From assembly GCA_020635015.1 (NCBI GenBank), contig JACKAP010000017.1, positions 41,125 through 105,124 of the forward strand: DNA of 64,000 bases, written 5' to 3'. Made by a program: the position numbers and the translations under genes. This document shows, in pieces, positions 47,309-56,215 of the stretch. Numbering within the stretch: the stretch's first letter is position 1; each line of letters starts with the position of its first letter. Below the pieces are notes generated by a model. The model was not told the origin of the DNA. It made no database searches and worked only from the letters and a program-made list of their open reading frames with translations. Origin of the DNA: Calditrichia bacterium. Lineage in GTDB: Bacteria; Calditrichota; Calditrichia; RBG-13-44-9; J075.

Positions 47309-48544
47309 ATGAAAAAGTTGGATACGAAACAAATCTTATACCTTGTGCTCGGCCTGGCGCTGCTGTTGGCCAGCTGTAAGCGGGATGCCAAGGAATTGTT
47401 CGATCCCAATGACACCGCCGAGCGGGTGAACCCGGAGATCACCAGCATCGAGCCGGCCGGGGCGTGGCTTTCCGGCATCGGCGAATTGACCATCAACGGG
47501 ACCAATTTCTCGGATGCCGACAGTGAGAATTTCGTTTATTTTAACGGGCAGCTCGCCACGGTGGTCTCCGCCACCCCCACCCAGATCGTGGTCAAAACCC
47601 CCAAACTGGTGGGCGACTCCCTGGAAGTGAAAGTTAGCGTACAGGGTGCCTGGCTTTATAACGAAACATTCTATTATCGCCTGGAAACCGCTATTGAGGA
47701 ATACGGCGGTTTCGGCCTGGAAGCCGAGCAGCTCTACGGCCAGGCGGTGGACAAGGATGAAAATCTCTACGTTTCGGTGGTGTCGCGGCGCCTCGATAAG
47801 ATTACCCCGGACGGCGAGCGCACCAAGAACTTTGCGCCGCTACCCTCGATCGTGATTCAGGCCAACCGCCTGCGGGTGGGAGCGGACGGATACATCTACG
47901 TGGTGCGGAACTTCGCCCGGATCTACCGGGTAACCCTCGACGGCACCAGCAATGAGCAGTTCGTCAATATTTCCGGCGAGCGGGAATACGATCTTGACTT
48001 CGACCAGAACGGCAATTTCTATACCGCCGGTAATGGGGATTTCCTCACGGTGGTTTATCCCGATGCCAGCTTCGAGTCGGTGGCGGATTATCCCGGCGCC
48101 TTTATCAAGGTGGTTCGGGTTGTCGGCAACTACGTCTACCTGGCCGGCACCGACAGCGACGGCAGCGAACGTATCTGGCGCAACCAGATCAACAGCGTCA
48201 ACGATCTGGGCGCCAATGAACTGGTGTTAGACGCCACCGCCACCCTGGGAAGCGATATCGGAATCCAGTCGCTGGCCTTCGCCGAAGATGGGGATATCTA
48301 CATCGGCATCAATGCCCTCGATGATCCAATCATTGTGCTGCATCCCGACGGCAGCACCGAACCACTTTATCCGGGGCTGTGGCGGCCGGAAGGTTTCAAT
48401 TCGGTGGAGATCTACGATATGGTCTGGGGCAACGGCAATCACATTTATGCGGTGCGGCGGGCCTCCAACGCCGACGGCACTGTGCAGAAGGTGCTCAAGA
48501 TCAATATGCAGAAAACCGGCGCACCGTACTGGGGCCGGCAATAA
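47309..48544 (+). CDS. IPT/TIG-domain lipoprotein with propeller-like repeats
   Basis: CTGGAG precedes the ATG. MKKLDTKQILYLVLGLALLLASC is in effect a lipoprotein signal with lipobox LASC (Cys23). An IPT/TIG Ig-like domain follows (about 42-130; PEITSIEPAGAWLSGIGEL, then INGTNFSDADSENFVYFNG). The remaining 280 residues have NHL/SMP-30-like repeats (AVDKDENLYVSVV, RVGADGYIYVVRN, DFDQNGNFYTAGN), probably a beta-propeller at the cell surface. Similar lipoproteins accompany TonB receptors and bind glycans. It is the fourth gene of the operon. Confidence 0.82.
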   Translation: MKKLDTKQILYLVLGLALLLASCKRDAKELFDPNDTAERVNPEITSIEPAGAWLSGIGELTINGTNFSDADSENFVYFNGQLATVVSATPTQIVVKTPKLVGDSLEVKVSVQGAWLYNETFYYRLETAIEEYGGFGLEAEQLYGQAVDKDENLYVSVVSRRLDKITPDGERTKNFAPLPSIVIQANRLRVGADGYIYVVRNFARIYRVTLDGTSNEQFVNISGEREYDLDFDQNGNFYTAGNGDFLTVVYPDASFESVADYPGAFIKVVRVVGNYVYLAGTDSDGSERIWRNQINSVNDLGANELVLDATATLGSDIGIQSLAFAEDGDIYIGINALDDPIIVLHPDGSTEPLYPGLWRPEGFNSVEIYDMVWGNGNHIYAVRRASNADGTVQKVLKINMQKTGAPYWGRQ

Positions 48545-48650
48545 TTCGCACTATAAACCCAATCCAAAAGGAGGTGATGGCTTCAACTCAAAAATGGCAG
48601 TGAAGTCAATATCCCTTTTAACCCTAAATTTTTCAGAAAGGTAGGTGTGT

Positions 48651-49970
48651 ATGAAGAAGTTTTTACTGTCTGTCGTTATGATGCTGCTGCTGGCGGTGGG
48701 AGCGTATGCCCAGCCGTTCCAATGGCAGTACCAAAGCGATTTTTCGGAAATCTCTCAGCCGCACGGTATCGTGGTTGACCATGACGGCAAACTGTGGATC
48801 GCCGCATTTTCCTTCCCCGACACGCTGAACGGGGTCGCAGTGGCGAGCATCCGGGTCTACAATGTGGATGGCTCTGAGGCGTCATTTTCCCCGATCCAGA
48901 CCATTACCGTCGACGGGGTCACCGATACCCTGGTTTATGGGAACCGTGGTCTTTCGGTGGACAACAACGGCAACGTTCTCACCTGTAACGGCTTCCTCTA
49001 CCGTCTCAACGCCCAGACCGGGGAAGGGATGAACATCTATAAATTCAACGATGCAGTCAACTCCCTGACCGAAGCGGCCTGCGATGCCAACGGGTTTATC
49101 TACATCACCCGGGTGGTGCCCGGAGGCGATCCGATCGTGATCCTGGATGAGAACTTCGATCTCTACAACTTCGCTCTCGACAGCACCTCGGTGATCTCGC
49201 GCAGCCTGGCGGTCAGCCCCGACGGGAAACATCTCTATCATGGCGGCATCTATCCGGCGGCCGGCGCGATTCACTATTACAGCGAGGACGGCCCGGACGG
49301 CCAGTATGCCACGGTTGATACCCTGCTGGGCCCGAATCCGTTCTATGAACTGTGGGGTCAGATTCTTGACTGGGATCCGGAAGGCAATCTGTGGATCGGA
49401 TCCTACTGGGATACCGCCCCGCTGGCCTACCGCGGCTGGTATGCGATTGATCCGGACAATAATTTCGCGTTTGTTGACAGCATCGGCTCCCAGTTCGGCG
49501 GCCCCGGCATTACCCCGGTCCCCCCGACCCCCGGCGCGGCTTTCTACGCTCCCCGTGGGATCGCTTTCCGGAAAGATGCGGCTACGACCAACGGCTGGTA
49601 CGCTTTCACCGCAGATTTTGATGGCGGCATCGTGAAGCAGTGGTACAATGATGATCCGTTCGTGCTCGGCATCATTCAGGTGGAAAACGGCGATATGGTC
49701 GGCATCAAAGATTTCGAACTGAGCCAGAACTATCCCAACCCCTTCAACCCCAGCACCTCGATTCCCTTCACGCTGGCGAAAGCGGGGCAGGTGGAATTGA
49801 AGATCTACAACGTGCAAGGCCAGTTGGTGACGACCCTGGTGAATGAAAAAATGGCTGCCGGCCGTTATGAATACGAATTCAACGGCACCGGTCTGGCTTC
49901 CGGGATCTATTTCTATCAACTGCTGGTGGACGGCAAGGTGCAAAGCAAGCGGATGACCCTGACCAAGTAA
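48651..49970 (+). CDS. Secreted propeller-like protein with type IX (type A) sorting tail
   Basis: The ATG at 48651 gives 439 residues. MKKFLLSVVMMLLLAVGAYA is a signal peptide. The body (about 25-350) has NHL/SMP-30-like repeats (GIVVDHDGKLWIAAF, GLSVDNNGNVLTCNG, LDWDPEGNLWIGSY). The last 90 residues form a classic sorting domain: FELSQNYPNPFNPSTSIPF, then VELKIYNVQGQLVTTL and ASGIYFYQLLVDGK. The body resembles that of the preceding lipoprotein, so the two may be related. It is the last gene of the operon. Confidence 0.85.
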   Translation: MKKFLLSVVMMLLLAVGAYAQPFQWQYQSDFSEISQPHGIVVDHDGKLWIAAFSFPDTLNGVAVASIRVYNVDGSEASFSPIQTITVDGVTDTLVYGNRGLSVDNNGNVLTCNGFLYRLNAQTGEGMNIYKFNDAVNSLTEAACDANGFIYITRVVPGGDPIVILDENFDLYNFALDSTSVISRSLAVSPDGKHLYHGGIYPAAGAIHYYSEDGPDGQYATVDTLLGPNPFYELWGQILDWDPEGNLWIGSYWDTAPLAYRGWYAIDPDNNFAFVDSIGSQFGGPGITPVPPTPGAAFYAPRGIAFRKDAATTNGWYAFTADFDGGIVKQWYNDDPFVLGIIQVENGDMVGIKDFELSQNYPNPFNPSTSIPFTLAKAGQVELKIYNVQGQLVTTLVNEKMAAGRYEYEFNGTGLASGIYFYQLLVDGKVQSKRMTLTK

Positions 49971-50000
49971 GACCCGCTTGATATCCGCTTTTTTTTAAGA

Positions 50001-50031
50001 AAGGCCGGCAAGCTCGTCTTGCCGGCCTTTT
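50001..50031 (+). terminator. Strong rho-independent terminator of the TonB operon
   Basis: A 12-bp stem AAGGCCGGCAAG/CTTGCCGGCCTT with loop CTCGT is followed by a T tract, 30 bases after the last stop. Confidence 0.92.
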
Positions 50032-50040
50032 GTGTTGAGT

Positions 50041-50089
50041 AACCGCAGTCATACCGCATGAAAAGACGTCATGCGGTATGACTGCGGTT
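50041..50089. repeat. Perfect 21-bp hairpin with AAAGACG loop
   Basis: Arms AACCGCAGTCATACCGCATG(A) at 50041-50061 and their exact complement at 50069-50089 enclose AAAGACG. The base of the loop, CGCATGA/TCATGCG, is shared with the hairpin at 50367-50411, while the outer arms differ. Confidence 0.9.
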
Positions 50090-50366
50090 CACGGCACTCC
50101 CTTTTAGTTCTTGCCGCCCCGACGAGCCCGGTCCTCATCGCGCTGAAAGCGCATCACATTTCCCCCCAGCCCGGGGGCAACGCCCCGGGATTGCACGGCC
50201 CCGATCACATCATCATCCGTGATGGTGGTCGGTGGGTGAAGGTGGGACCGGTGGATGGGGGATTTAACAACGGGTGTTCGGGGGCGCGGGGGGGGGGGAT
50301 TGCGCCCCGGGGCGGTGCCCCGGGCTAAATGGTGGGGGTGATTCCCCTTCGGGGAATATGGCGGGA
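50090..50366. repeat. Noncoding spacer with CCCGGGGC palindromes
   Basis: Contains AGCCCGGGGGCAACGCCCCG at about 50169-50190 and GCCCCGGGGCGGTGCCCCGG at about 50305-50325, a poly-G run, and the small hairpin ATTCCCCTTCGGGGAAT (50341-50357). No gene is seen. It lies between two related hairpins. Confidence 0.75.
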
Positions 50367-50411
50367 GCGTCTGGAGATCGCATGAAAAGGCATCATGCGA
50401 TCTCCAGACGC
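50367..50411. repeat. Perfect 19-bp hairpin with AAAGGCA loop
   Basis: Arms GCGTCTGGAGATCGCATGA (50367-50385) and exact complement (50393-50411) enclose AAAGGCA. See the related hairpin at 50041-50089. Confidence 0.9.
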
Positions 50412-50489
50412 CCCATGCGAGAATAAAAATAGTCTGTGGGAATATGGGAGAGTGGGGATAGGGTTTCAAGCGTCATCCATGGTGCGTTT

Positions 50490-50530
50490 TTAACCCATCC
50501 ACCCATCCACCCATTAACCCATCAACTCAA
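50490..50530 (+). repeat. ACCCATCC octads upstream of the GHL10 gene
   Basis: AACCCATCCACCCATCCACC and following units form the C-rich partner type of the ATGGGTNN family, here ahead of a start codon. The G-rich type follows the same gene's stop at 53640. Confidence 0.8.
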
Positions 50531-50552
50531 CATCAATTCACAGGAGTACCCG

Positions 50553-53500
50553 ATGAAACGTATCTTCTTCATCACCCTTTTACTGCTCTCCACCGCCTAT
50601 CTCCCGGCGCAGCATAACAATGCGGAGTTCCGGGCCTGCTGGGTCGTGGATGGCCACTGGCTCTCTTCCGGCAATACGGCGGAGCAGAACAAAGCGCTGA
50701 TCCGCCAGGTGCTGGACCGTCACGTGGAGGCCAATATGACCTCGGTGCTGTGGCAGGTGCGCCGCTACGGGTCGGTCTATTATCCGTCAGCGATCGAGCC
50801 CTGGGGCACCCAGGTTAATTTCCAGAATCCCGGTTTTGATCCCCTGGCCTATGCCATTGAGCAGGCCCATGCCCGGGGATTGGAATTCCATGCCTGGTTC
50901 AATACTTTTGAAAGCCGTTTCCGCTATCCCGGCACCCCCTCCCAGCTCCATCCGGAGTGGATCTGCCGCGACCAGGACGGCATCCAGATGCCCGATGAAA
51001 TTGCCTGGCTGTCTCCCGGCCTGCCGGCGGTGCGGGAATATCTGAAGAGTGTGGCGATGGAGATCGTGACCAATTATGATGTTGATGGCGTGCATCTTGA
51101 CTTCGTACGCTGGAGCGAGCACGTCAATTCCGACGATGCGGTGCGATTGGCGATGGAGAACCTGGAGAACCAGAACCTGCCCGATGGCTGGATCAGCGAA
51201 GCTCAGGATGAGTTGATGAAAAACAACAGCTCCGGGCGCTATCTCTATGACGTCGATCATCCCTACAGCGCCGGAGTACCGTCGGGATACGGCTCCTGGG
51301 AAGAATGGTGGCGCGCCTCGGTGACGGCATTGGTCAGCGAGCTGCATACGGCCATCCAGGGCGTGAAACCCTGGGTGCGCCTCTCACCGGCCGCGCTGGG
51401 CCGCTACAACTGGGGCGGCTGGCAGGGCTACGGCAGCGTTTACCAGGATGCCGCCCTGTGGCTTAACCAGGGCTACATCGACCAGATCGCCGGGATGCAC
51501 TACCACTGGAGCTCCGCCGGCGATATCTACGATGTGCTGGAAGGCGGATGCCCAAGTTGCTGGAGTCAGTTCATCCAGCCGGCGATCCTGGCGGGACGGC
51601 ATTATACGGTGGGCTTGTTCTCGGATAATTTCGCCAGCAGCAACCTCTTCGGGCGCCACCAGTCGATCATCGATACCATCCGCAGTGTGACCTGGGCCGA
51701 CGGGGTGCAGTTCTTCAGCTACGGCTCCTGGCGCGATGAAAACTACTGGCAGACCGCCAAAGAGCTGTTCTTCCAGACTAAAACCAAGATCCGCGCCACC
51801 GGCTTGATCAGCACCGCGGTGCCGGATGCACCGACCCTCAGCCTGAACAAGCTGGATTCGCTCAACTACGAGATCACCGTTACGCCCGCACCGTCGGTCA
51901 CCGAGAACCACTGGTTCGCGATCTACCGTTCCGAGGATGCCAATCTCGATGTGAACAGCGATGCGATCATCCAGATCCGCTTCGGCGACGCGCCAGTGAG
52001 CTATACCGACAGCTTTGACGGATTGCAAAACTTCAACGGCACCTACTGGTATTTCGCCACCAATCTCAACCGCTACTGGAACGAGTCGGCGGTGTCCAAT
52101 GCCGCCCAGAGCGATCCGATCCCCTCCTTCGCCCCCGAGGTGACCGGCACCGTGCCGGCGGAAGGGGATACCCTCCCGGTGCAGAACAGCCTGACGGTCA
52201 CATTTACCAAATCGATGGATGTGAACTCGTTCCAGAACGCGATCACCTTTAATCCGGCAGCGGCGATCAGTGAACTGACCTGGAGCGATCACGACCGGGT
52301 GCTGACCATCAATCCCGACGGCGACCTGCAATTCAACACCGCCTACAGCATGACGATGGCGGGCAGCGTGACCGACGTGAACGGCAGGCCCCTGGCCGGC
52401 GGCCCCTTCGTGCTCAACTTCCAGACTCTGGAAGAGGATATGTTTGCCCCGCAGCTGGTCTCCAGCTATCCCAGCACCCAGGTGATGGAGGAGGATTTCC
52501 TGATCGACGAGGTGATGACTTTCGTTTTTGACGAGTATCTTGATCCCGCATCGGTCACGGATTCTACCATCGCCCTGACCCGGGGTGGAACCCCGGTGGA
52601 TGCCGATTACCTGGTCAGCGATCTCGACAACTTTTCCCTGCTCAGCGTGCAGGCCAGCGATCCCCTGGTGCCGGACCAGCAGTATCACCTGAGCATCGCC
52701 CCGGGCATCACCGACACCCTGGGCAATGCCATGAGCGGGGGTATCTCGCTCGATTTCAAAACCTCGCCGGTGCACTACAGCGATCAGGTGATGATCGAAA
52801 ACTATACCTTCCCGGGCGACTGGTTCCAGCCCAACGGCAGCGGCTCGACGGTGGGGATCGTGGTTTCCAACACCACTTTCGGCTTCACTGCGTCGAATAC
52901 CCCTCCGGCGCACCGTCCCAAGAAGTCCGCCTTTCTGAATTATGAGTGGGAGCCCGGCGCCGGCACCTGGCTGATCCGCGAATACCTCTCCGGCGGCGCA
53001 CCACGCAATGTGCTTTTCGATACCTCCTACGTGCTGCAATGCTACGTCTTCGGTGACGGCAGCAATACCCTGTTCCGTTTCGCCATCGACGATAACGTGC
53101 CCAATACCGGCGCCGGCAATCACGAGGTAAGCACCTGGACCGCGCTCGATTGGTACGGCTGGCGTCTGGTGGAATGGGATCTGGGTGATCCGAACAGCGT
53201 GGGCAACTGGATCGGCGACGGTATTGTGGAGGGCACCCTGCGCTTCGACAGCTTCCAGTTGGCCTATGATCCGGGATTTTCTGCGGTGACCGGGCGGATC
53301 TATTTCGACAATATCCGCCTGGTGAAGAAGACTACCGATCCGGTGGCGGTGACAGTGCTCGACAATGCCGTGCCGGAAAGCTTCCGGCTCTACCAGAACT
53401 ATCCCAATCCCTTCAACCCGGCCACCACCATCGCCTTCGACCTGCCGGAAAGCGGCAAGGTGAAACTGACCGTCTTCGACGTGCTGGGGCGCGAGGTGAA

Positions 53501-53639
53501 AACCCTGCTCAACGGCCGCCGCAATGCGGGAAGTTACGAAGTGAGTTTCGATGCCTCGGACCTGGCCAGCGGGGTGTACATTTACCGGCTGAGCACGCAG
53601 CAGCGGGCGCTGGCAAGGCGGATGTTGTTGGTGAAATGA
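50553..53639 (+). CDS. Glycosyl hydrolase-like 10 (GHL10/DUF187) secreted multidomain protein
   Basis: CAGGAG precedes the ATG at 50553; 1028 residues. A signal peptide (MKRIFFITLLLLSTAYLPAQ) is followed by the GHL10 barrel (about 25-350; FRACWVVDGHW, YDVDGVHLDFVRW with likely acidic residues). Then come a fibronectin-like domain (about 415-520), two Big_5 Ig-like domains (VPAEGDTLPVQNSLTVTFTK near 530, and near 640-745), a possible carbohydrate-binding region (about 755-930) and a type IX tail (FRLYQNYPNPFNPATTIAF, then ASGVYIYRL). GHL10 proteins such as DigH cleave denuded peptidoglycan glycans, which fits the salvage theme, but other family members act on other polysaccharides. Confidence 0.88.
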   Translation: MKRIFFITLLLLSTAYLPAQHNNAEFRACWVVDGHWLSSGNTAEQNKALIRQVLDRHVEANMTSVLWQVRRYGSVYYPSAIEPWGTQVNFQNPGFDPLAYAIEQAHARGLEFHAWFNTFESRFRYPGTPSQLHPEWICRDQDGIQMPDEIAWLSPGLPAVREYLKSVAMEIVTNYDVDGVHLDFVRWSEHVNSDDAVRLAMENLENQNLPDGWISEAQDELMKNNSSGRYLYDVDHPYSAGVPSGYGSWEEWWRASVTALVSELHTAIQGVKPWVRLSPAALGRYNWGGWQGYGSVYQDAALWLNQGYIDQIAGMHYHWSSAGDIYDVLEGGCPSCWSQFIQPAILAGRHYTVGLFSDNFASSNLFGRHQSIIDTIRSVTWADGVQFFSYGSWRDENYWQTAKELFFQTKTKIRATGLISTAVPDAPTLSLNKLDSLNYEITVTPAPSVTENHWFAIYRSEDANLDVNSDAIIQIRFGDAPVSYTDSFDGLQNFNGTYWYFATNLNRYWNESAVSNAAQSDPIPSFAPEVTGTVPAEGDTLPVQNSLTVTFTKSMDVNSFQNAITFNPAAAISELTWSDHDRVLTINPDGDLQFNTAYSMTMAGSVTDVNGRPLAGGPFVLNFQTLEEDMFAPQLVSSYPSTQVMEEDFLIDEVMTFVFDEYLDPASVTDSTIALTRGGTPVDADYLVSDLDNFSLLSVQASDPLVPDQQYHLSIAPGITDTLGNAMSGGISLDFKTSPVHYSDQVMIENYTFPGDWFQPNGSGSTVGIVVSNTTFGFTASNTPPAHRPKKSAFLNYEWEPGAGTWLIREYLSGGAPRNVLFDTSYVLQCYVFGDGSNTLFRFAIDDNVPNTGAGNHEVSTWTALDWYGWRLVEWDLGDPNSVGNWIGDGIVEGTLRFDSFQLAYDPGFSAVTGRIYFDNIRLVKKTTDPVAVTVLDNAVPESFRLYQNYPNPFNPATTIAFDLPESGKVKLTVFDVLGREVKTLLNGRRNAGSYEVSFDASDLASGVYIYRLSTQQRALARRMLLVK

Positions 53640-53769
53640 GTTGATGGGTTAATGGGTTGATGGGTTAATGGGTGAAAGACTGGTGCGACGCTCTGCGTCG
53701 CGGGGTGGAACGGGTGCTGTCATCGCGAGCCGCGCTGTTTGCGGCGCGGCAATCTCATTTTCCAAGTCA
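53640..53769 (+). repeat. ATGGGTTR octads and half TCATTGCGAG element
   Basis: TTGATGGGTTAATGGG and repeats begin at the base after the stop (53640-53674): four GGG tracts with 5-base loops, a canonical quadruplex pattern. A GCGACGCTCTGCGTCGC hairpin and a truncated GTGCTGTCATCGCGAG element (to about 53757) follow. Confidence 0.85.
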
Positions 53770-53905
53770 GCAACTCATCCCCCCGCCCCTTCTCTTGAGA
53801 AGAGAAGGGGAGCCTTCGCAACCGGGAGAAAAATATTTAAGCTATTAATTTAATTAACTCTAAACTCCCCCTCTCTTGCGAAGAGAGGGGGCCGGGGGGT
53901 GAGTT
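53770..53905. repeat. Palindromic CTCATCCCCCCGCCCC element
   Basis: The left end ACTCATCCCCCCGCCCC and right end GGCCGGGGGGTGAGTT are inverted, and each half has an inner hairpin (CTTCTCTTGAGAAGAGAAG and CTCTCTTGCGAAGAGAG). The centre is AT-rich. Dispersed elements of this look are found in many bacteria. Confidence 0.8.
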
Positions 53906-53980
53906 CAAAAAAGGGATATCTGCACCTAAAATCAACTTTTCAAACACCCTCTGAAAACTTTTCCCGAAAAGAGGAAAACC

Positions 53981-56029
53981 GTGAAGAGACTGTTTTTATT
54001 GATTGGAATGGTAATAATGCTGGTAAACCTTACTATCGTTGCCGAAAACGAAGCCCCGTCCACCCGGCCTCCCTTGCTTCCGGTGCCGGCGCAGGTCGAA
54101 TATAGCGACGGCCAGTTCCGCCTCAATGCGGAATTCACCCTGGCGGTGGAGGGCAAGCCCCATGAGCGGATGTTCCGCGGGGCCACCCGCTTCCTGCGGC
54201 GGCTCTCCGGACGCACCGGGCTGTTCTTCCTGCAGCATTACATCACCGAGACCGGCAAGAGCCGCTTTGCCAACCTGGTGATCAACTGCCGCCGCCCCGG
54301 GGTGGTGAAGCTGGGCACGGATGAATCCTACCGCCTGACCGTCACCCCGGAAAAAATTGAGCTGCAGGCGGATAACGACATCGGGGCGCTGCGGGGACTG
54401 GAGACCCTGCTGCAGTTGCTGCAGGCAGATGAAAAAGGATACTTTCTCCCGGCGGTCAAGATCGTCGATGCCCCGCGCTTTCCCTGGCGGGGGCTGCTGA
54501 TCGACGTCAGCCGCCACTTTATGCCAATGGAGGTGCTCAAACGCAACCTCGACGGCATGGCGGCGGTGAAGCTGAATGTGCTGCACTGGCACCTGGTGGA
54601 CGACCAGGGCTTCCGGGTGGAATCGAAAACCTTTCCTAAACTGCATGAAATGGGCTCCGATGGGTTTTACTTCACCCAGGAGCAGATCCGCGAGATCATC
54701 GCTTATGCGAATGACCGCGGCATCCGGGTGATGCCGGAGTTTGACGTGCCGGCCCACGCCACCAGTTGGCTGGTCGGTTACCCGGAACTGGGCAGCGCTC
54801 CGGGACCTTACACCGTCGAGCGCAACTGGGGCATCATGGACCCGGTACTCGATCCCACCCGCGACGCGATCTATGATTTCCTCGATCAGTTCTTCGCCGA
54901 GATGGCCGGGCTGTTCCCGGATGAATATCTGCATATCGGGGGCGATGAGAACAACGGCAAGCACTGGAACGCCAACCAGGATATCCAGGCGTTCATGAAA
55001 AAGAACAACATCCCGGACAATCATGCGCTGCAGAGTTATTTCAATCAGCGCATTCTGAAAATTGTCACTAAGCACGGCAAAAAAATGATCGGCTGGGACG
55101 AGATCTTCCATCCCGATCTTCCCAAAACTGCGGTGATCCATTCCTGGCGGGGCAAGGAAGCGATGGTGAAGGCGGCGCAGCAGGGCTACATGAGCATCCT
55201 CTCCAACGGCTATTACATCGACCTGATGCAGCCGGCCTACTTTCATTATCTCAACGATCCCATCCCGGAAGATACCCCGCTGAGCGAAAAGGAACAACGG
55301 GCGATCCTGGGGGGCGAGGCGACGAGTTGGGGGGAACTGGTGTCGCCGGAGACGATCGACTCGCGCATCTGGCCGCGCACCGCCGCGATCGCCGAGCGGC
55401 TGTGGTCGCCGCAGCGGGTGAAGGATGTGGAGGATATGTACCGCCGGCTGGAAGTGATCAGTTTCCAATTGGAGGAGCACGGCCTGACCCATCGCAAGAA
55501 TTTCGAGATGATGCTGCGCCGCCTCACCGGCGACCGTGACATCACCCCGCTGCGCACCTTCATCGAGCTGGTGGAGCCGGTCAAGATTTACACCCGCCAC
55601 CACCAGGGCGTCAAATATACCTCCAGCTCGCCGCTCACCCGGGTGGTGGATGCCGCCCGCCCGGAGTCGATGGCCGCCCGCGACTTTGCCCGGCGGGTCG
55701 ACAGCCTGCTGGCCAATCCCAGCGAGAACAATCAGGCGGCGGTGGCGGATCTGCTGAAAATCTGGAAGCGCAACCACGCGGCGCTGCAGGCAATCATCAA
55801 TACCTCCCCGGTGCTGCGGGAGATCGAATCGCTGTCCCAGGACCTGACCACCATCTCCGAGATCGGGATGGCCGCCGGTAATTATTATTCCAGCCGGGTG
55901 AAGCCATCGGAAGCCTGGCACGAGCGCAGCCTGGAACTGCTGGAGGCCGCCCGCAAACCCCGCGGCCAGGTGATGCTGATGGTGGTTGATCCGATTGAAA
56001 AGCTGGTCAAAGCGGTCAAAACTGAATAG
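53981..56029 (+). CDS. Beta-N-acetylhexosaminidase, glycoside hydrolase family 20
   Basis: A GTG start with GAGGA upstream gives 682 residues. After a signal peptide (MKRLFLLIGMVIMLVNLTIVA) comes the GH20b domain (about 30-160) and the GH20 barrel from FPWRGLLIDVSRHFMP (about 167), LHWHLVDDQGFRVE, MPEFDVPAHATSW and the catalytic Asp-Glu pair in HIGGDENNGKHW (about 317). The tryptophan-lined end (EATSWGELV, RIWPRTAAIAERLWSP) is also present. It removes terminal GlcNAc/GalNAc by substrate-assisted catalysis outside the cytoplasm. The last 180 residues are helical and not recognised. Confidence 0.95.
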   Translation: MKRLFLLIGMVIMLVNLTIVAENEAPSTRPPLLPVPAQVEYSDGQFRLNAEFTLAVEGKPHERMFRGATRFLRRLSGRTGLFFLQHYITETGKSRFANLVINCRRPGVVKLGTDESYRLTVTPEKIELQADNDIGALRGLETLLQLLQADEKGYFLPAVKIVDAPRFPWRGLLIDVSRHFMPMEVLKRNLDGMAAVKLNVLHWHLVDDQGFRVESKTFPKLHEMGSDGFYFTQEQIREIIAYANDRGIRVMPEFDVPAHATSWLVGYPELGSAPGPYTVERNWGIMDPVLDPTRDAIYDFLDQFFAEMAGLFPDEYLHIGGDENNGKHWNANQDIQAFMKKNNIPDNHALQSYFNQRILKIVTKHGKKMIGWDEIFHPDLPKTAVIHSWRGKEAMVKAAQQGYMSILSNGYYIDLMQPAYFHYLNDPIPEDTPLSEKEQRAILGGEATSWGELVSPETIDSRIWPRTAAIAERLWSPQRVKDVEDMYRRLEVISFQLEEHGLTHRKNFEMMLRRLTGDRDITPLRTFIELVEPVKIYTRHHQGVKYTSSSPLTRVVDAARPESMAARDFARRVDSLLANPSENNQAAVADLLKIWKRNHAALQAIINTSPVLREIESLSQDLTTISEIGMAAGNYYSSRVKPSEAWHERSLELLEAARKPRGQVMLMVVDPIEKLVKAVKTE

Positions 56030-56039
56030 GCGGCCCTTC

Positions 56040-56200
56040 GGCGTCATTGGCGCTCCGCGCGTCATCGGCCCTTCGGGCGTCATTAGCCTTCGGCGTTATT
56101 GGCGCTTCGCGCGTCATTGGCCTACAGCATCAATGACGCGCGAAGCGCCAATGACATGAGCAGCATCAATGACGGCCGAAGGCCCAATGACAAGTGATCA
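56040..56200. terminator. GTCATTGGC repeat block with a 22-bp perfect hairpin between convergent genes
   Basis: Six or more degenerate units CTTCGGGCGTCATTGGC form a ladder. ATTGGCGCTTCGCGCGTCATTG... pairs exactly: 56098-56119 with 56131-56152, loop of 11. It may end transcription in both directions, but no T tract follows, so it could equally be a dispersed repeat. Confidence 0.6.
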
Positions 56201-56215
56201 GCGCGCTATTCTGGC

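Noticed and set aside
53996..56083. Long minus-strand frame of about 695 residues opposite the GH20 gene
   Set aside because: Shadow frame; the plus strand has full GH20 motifs.
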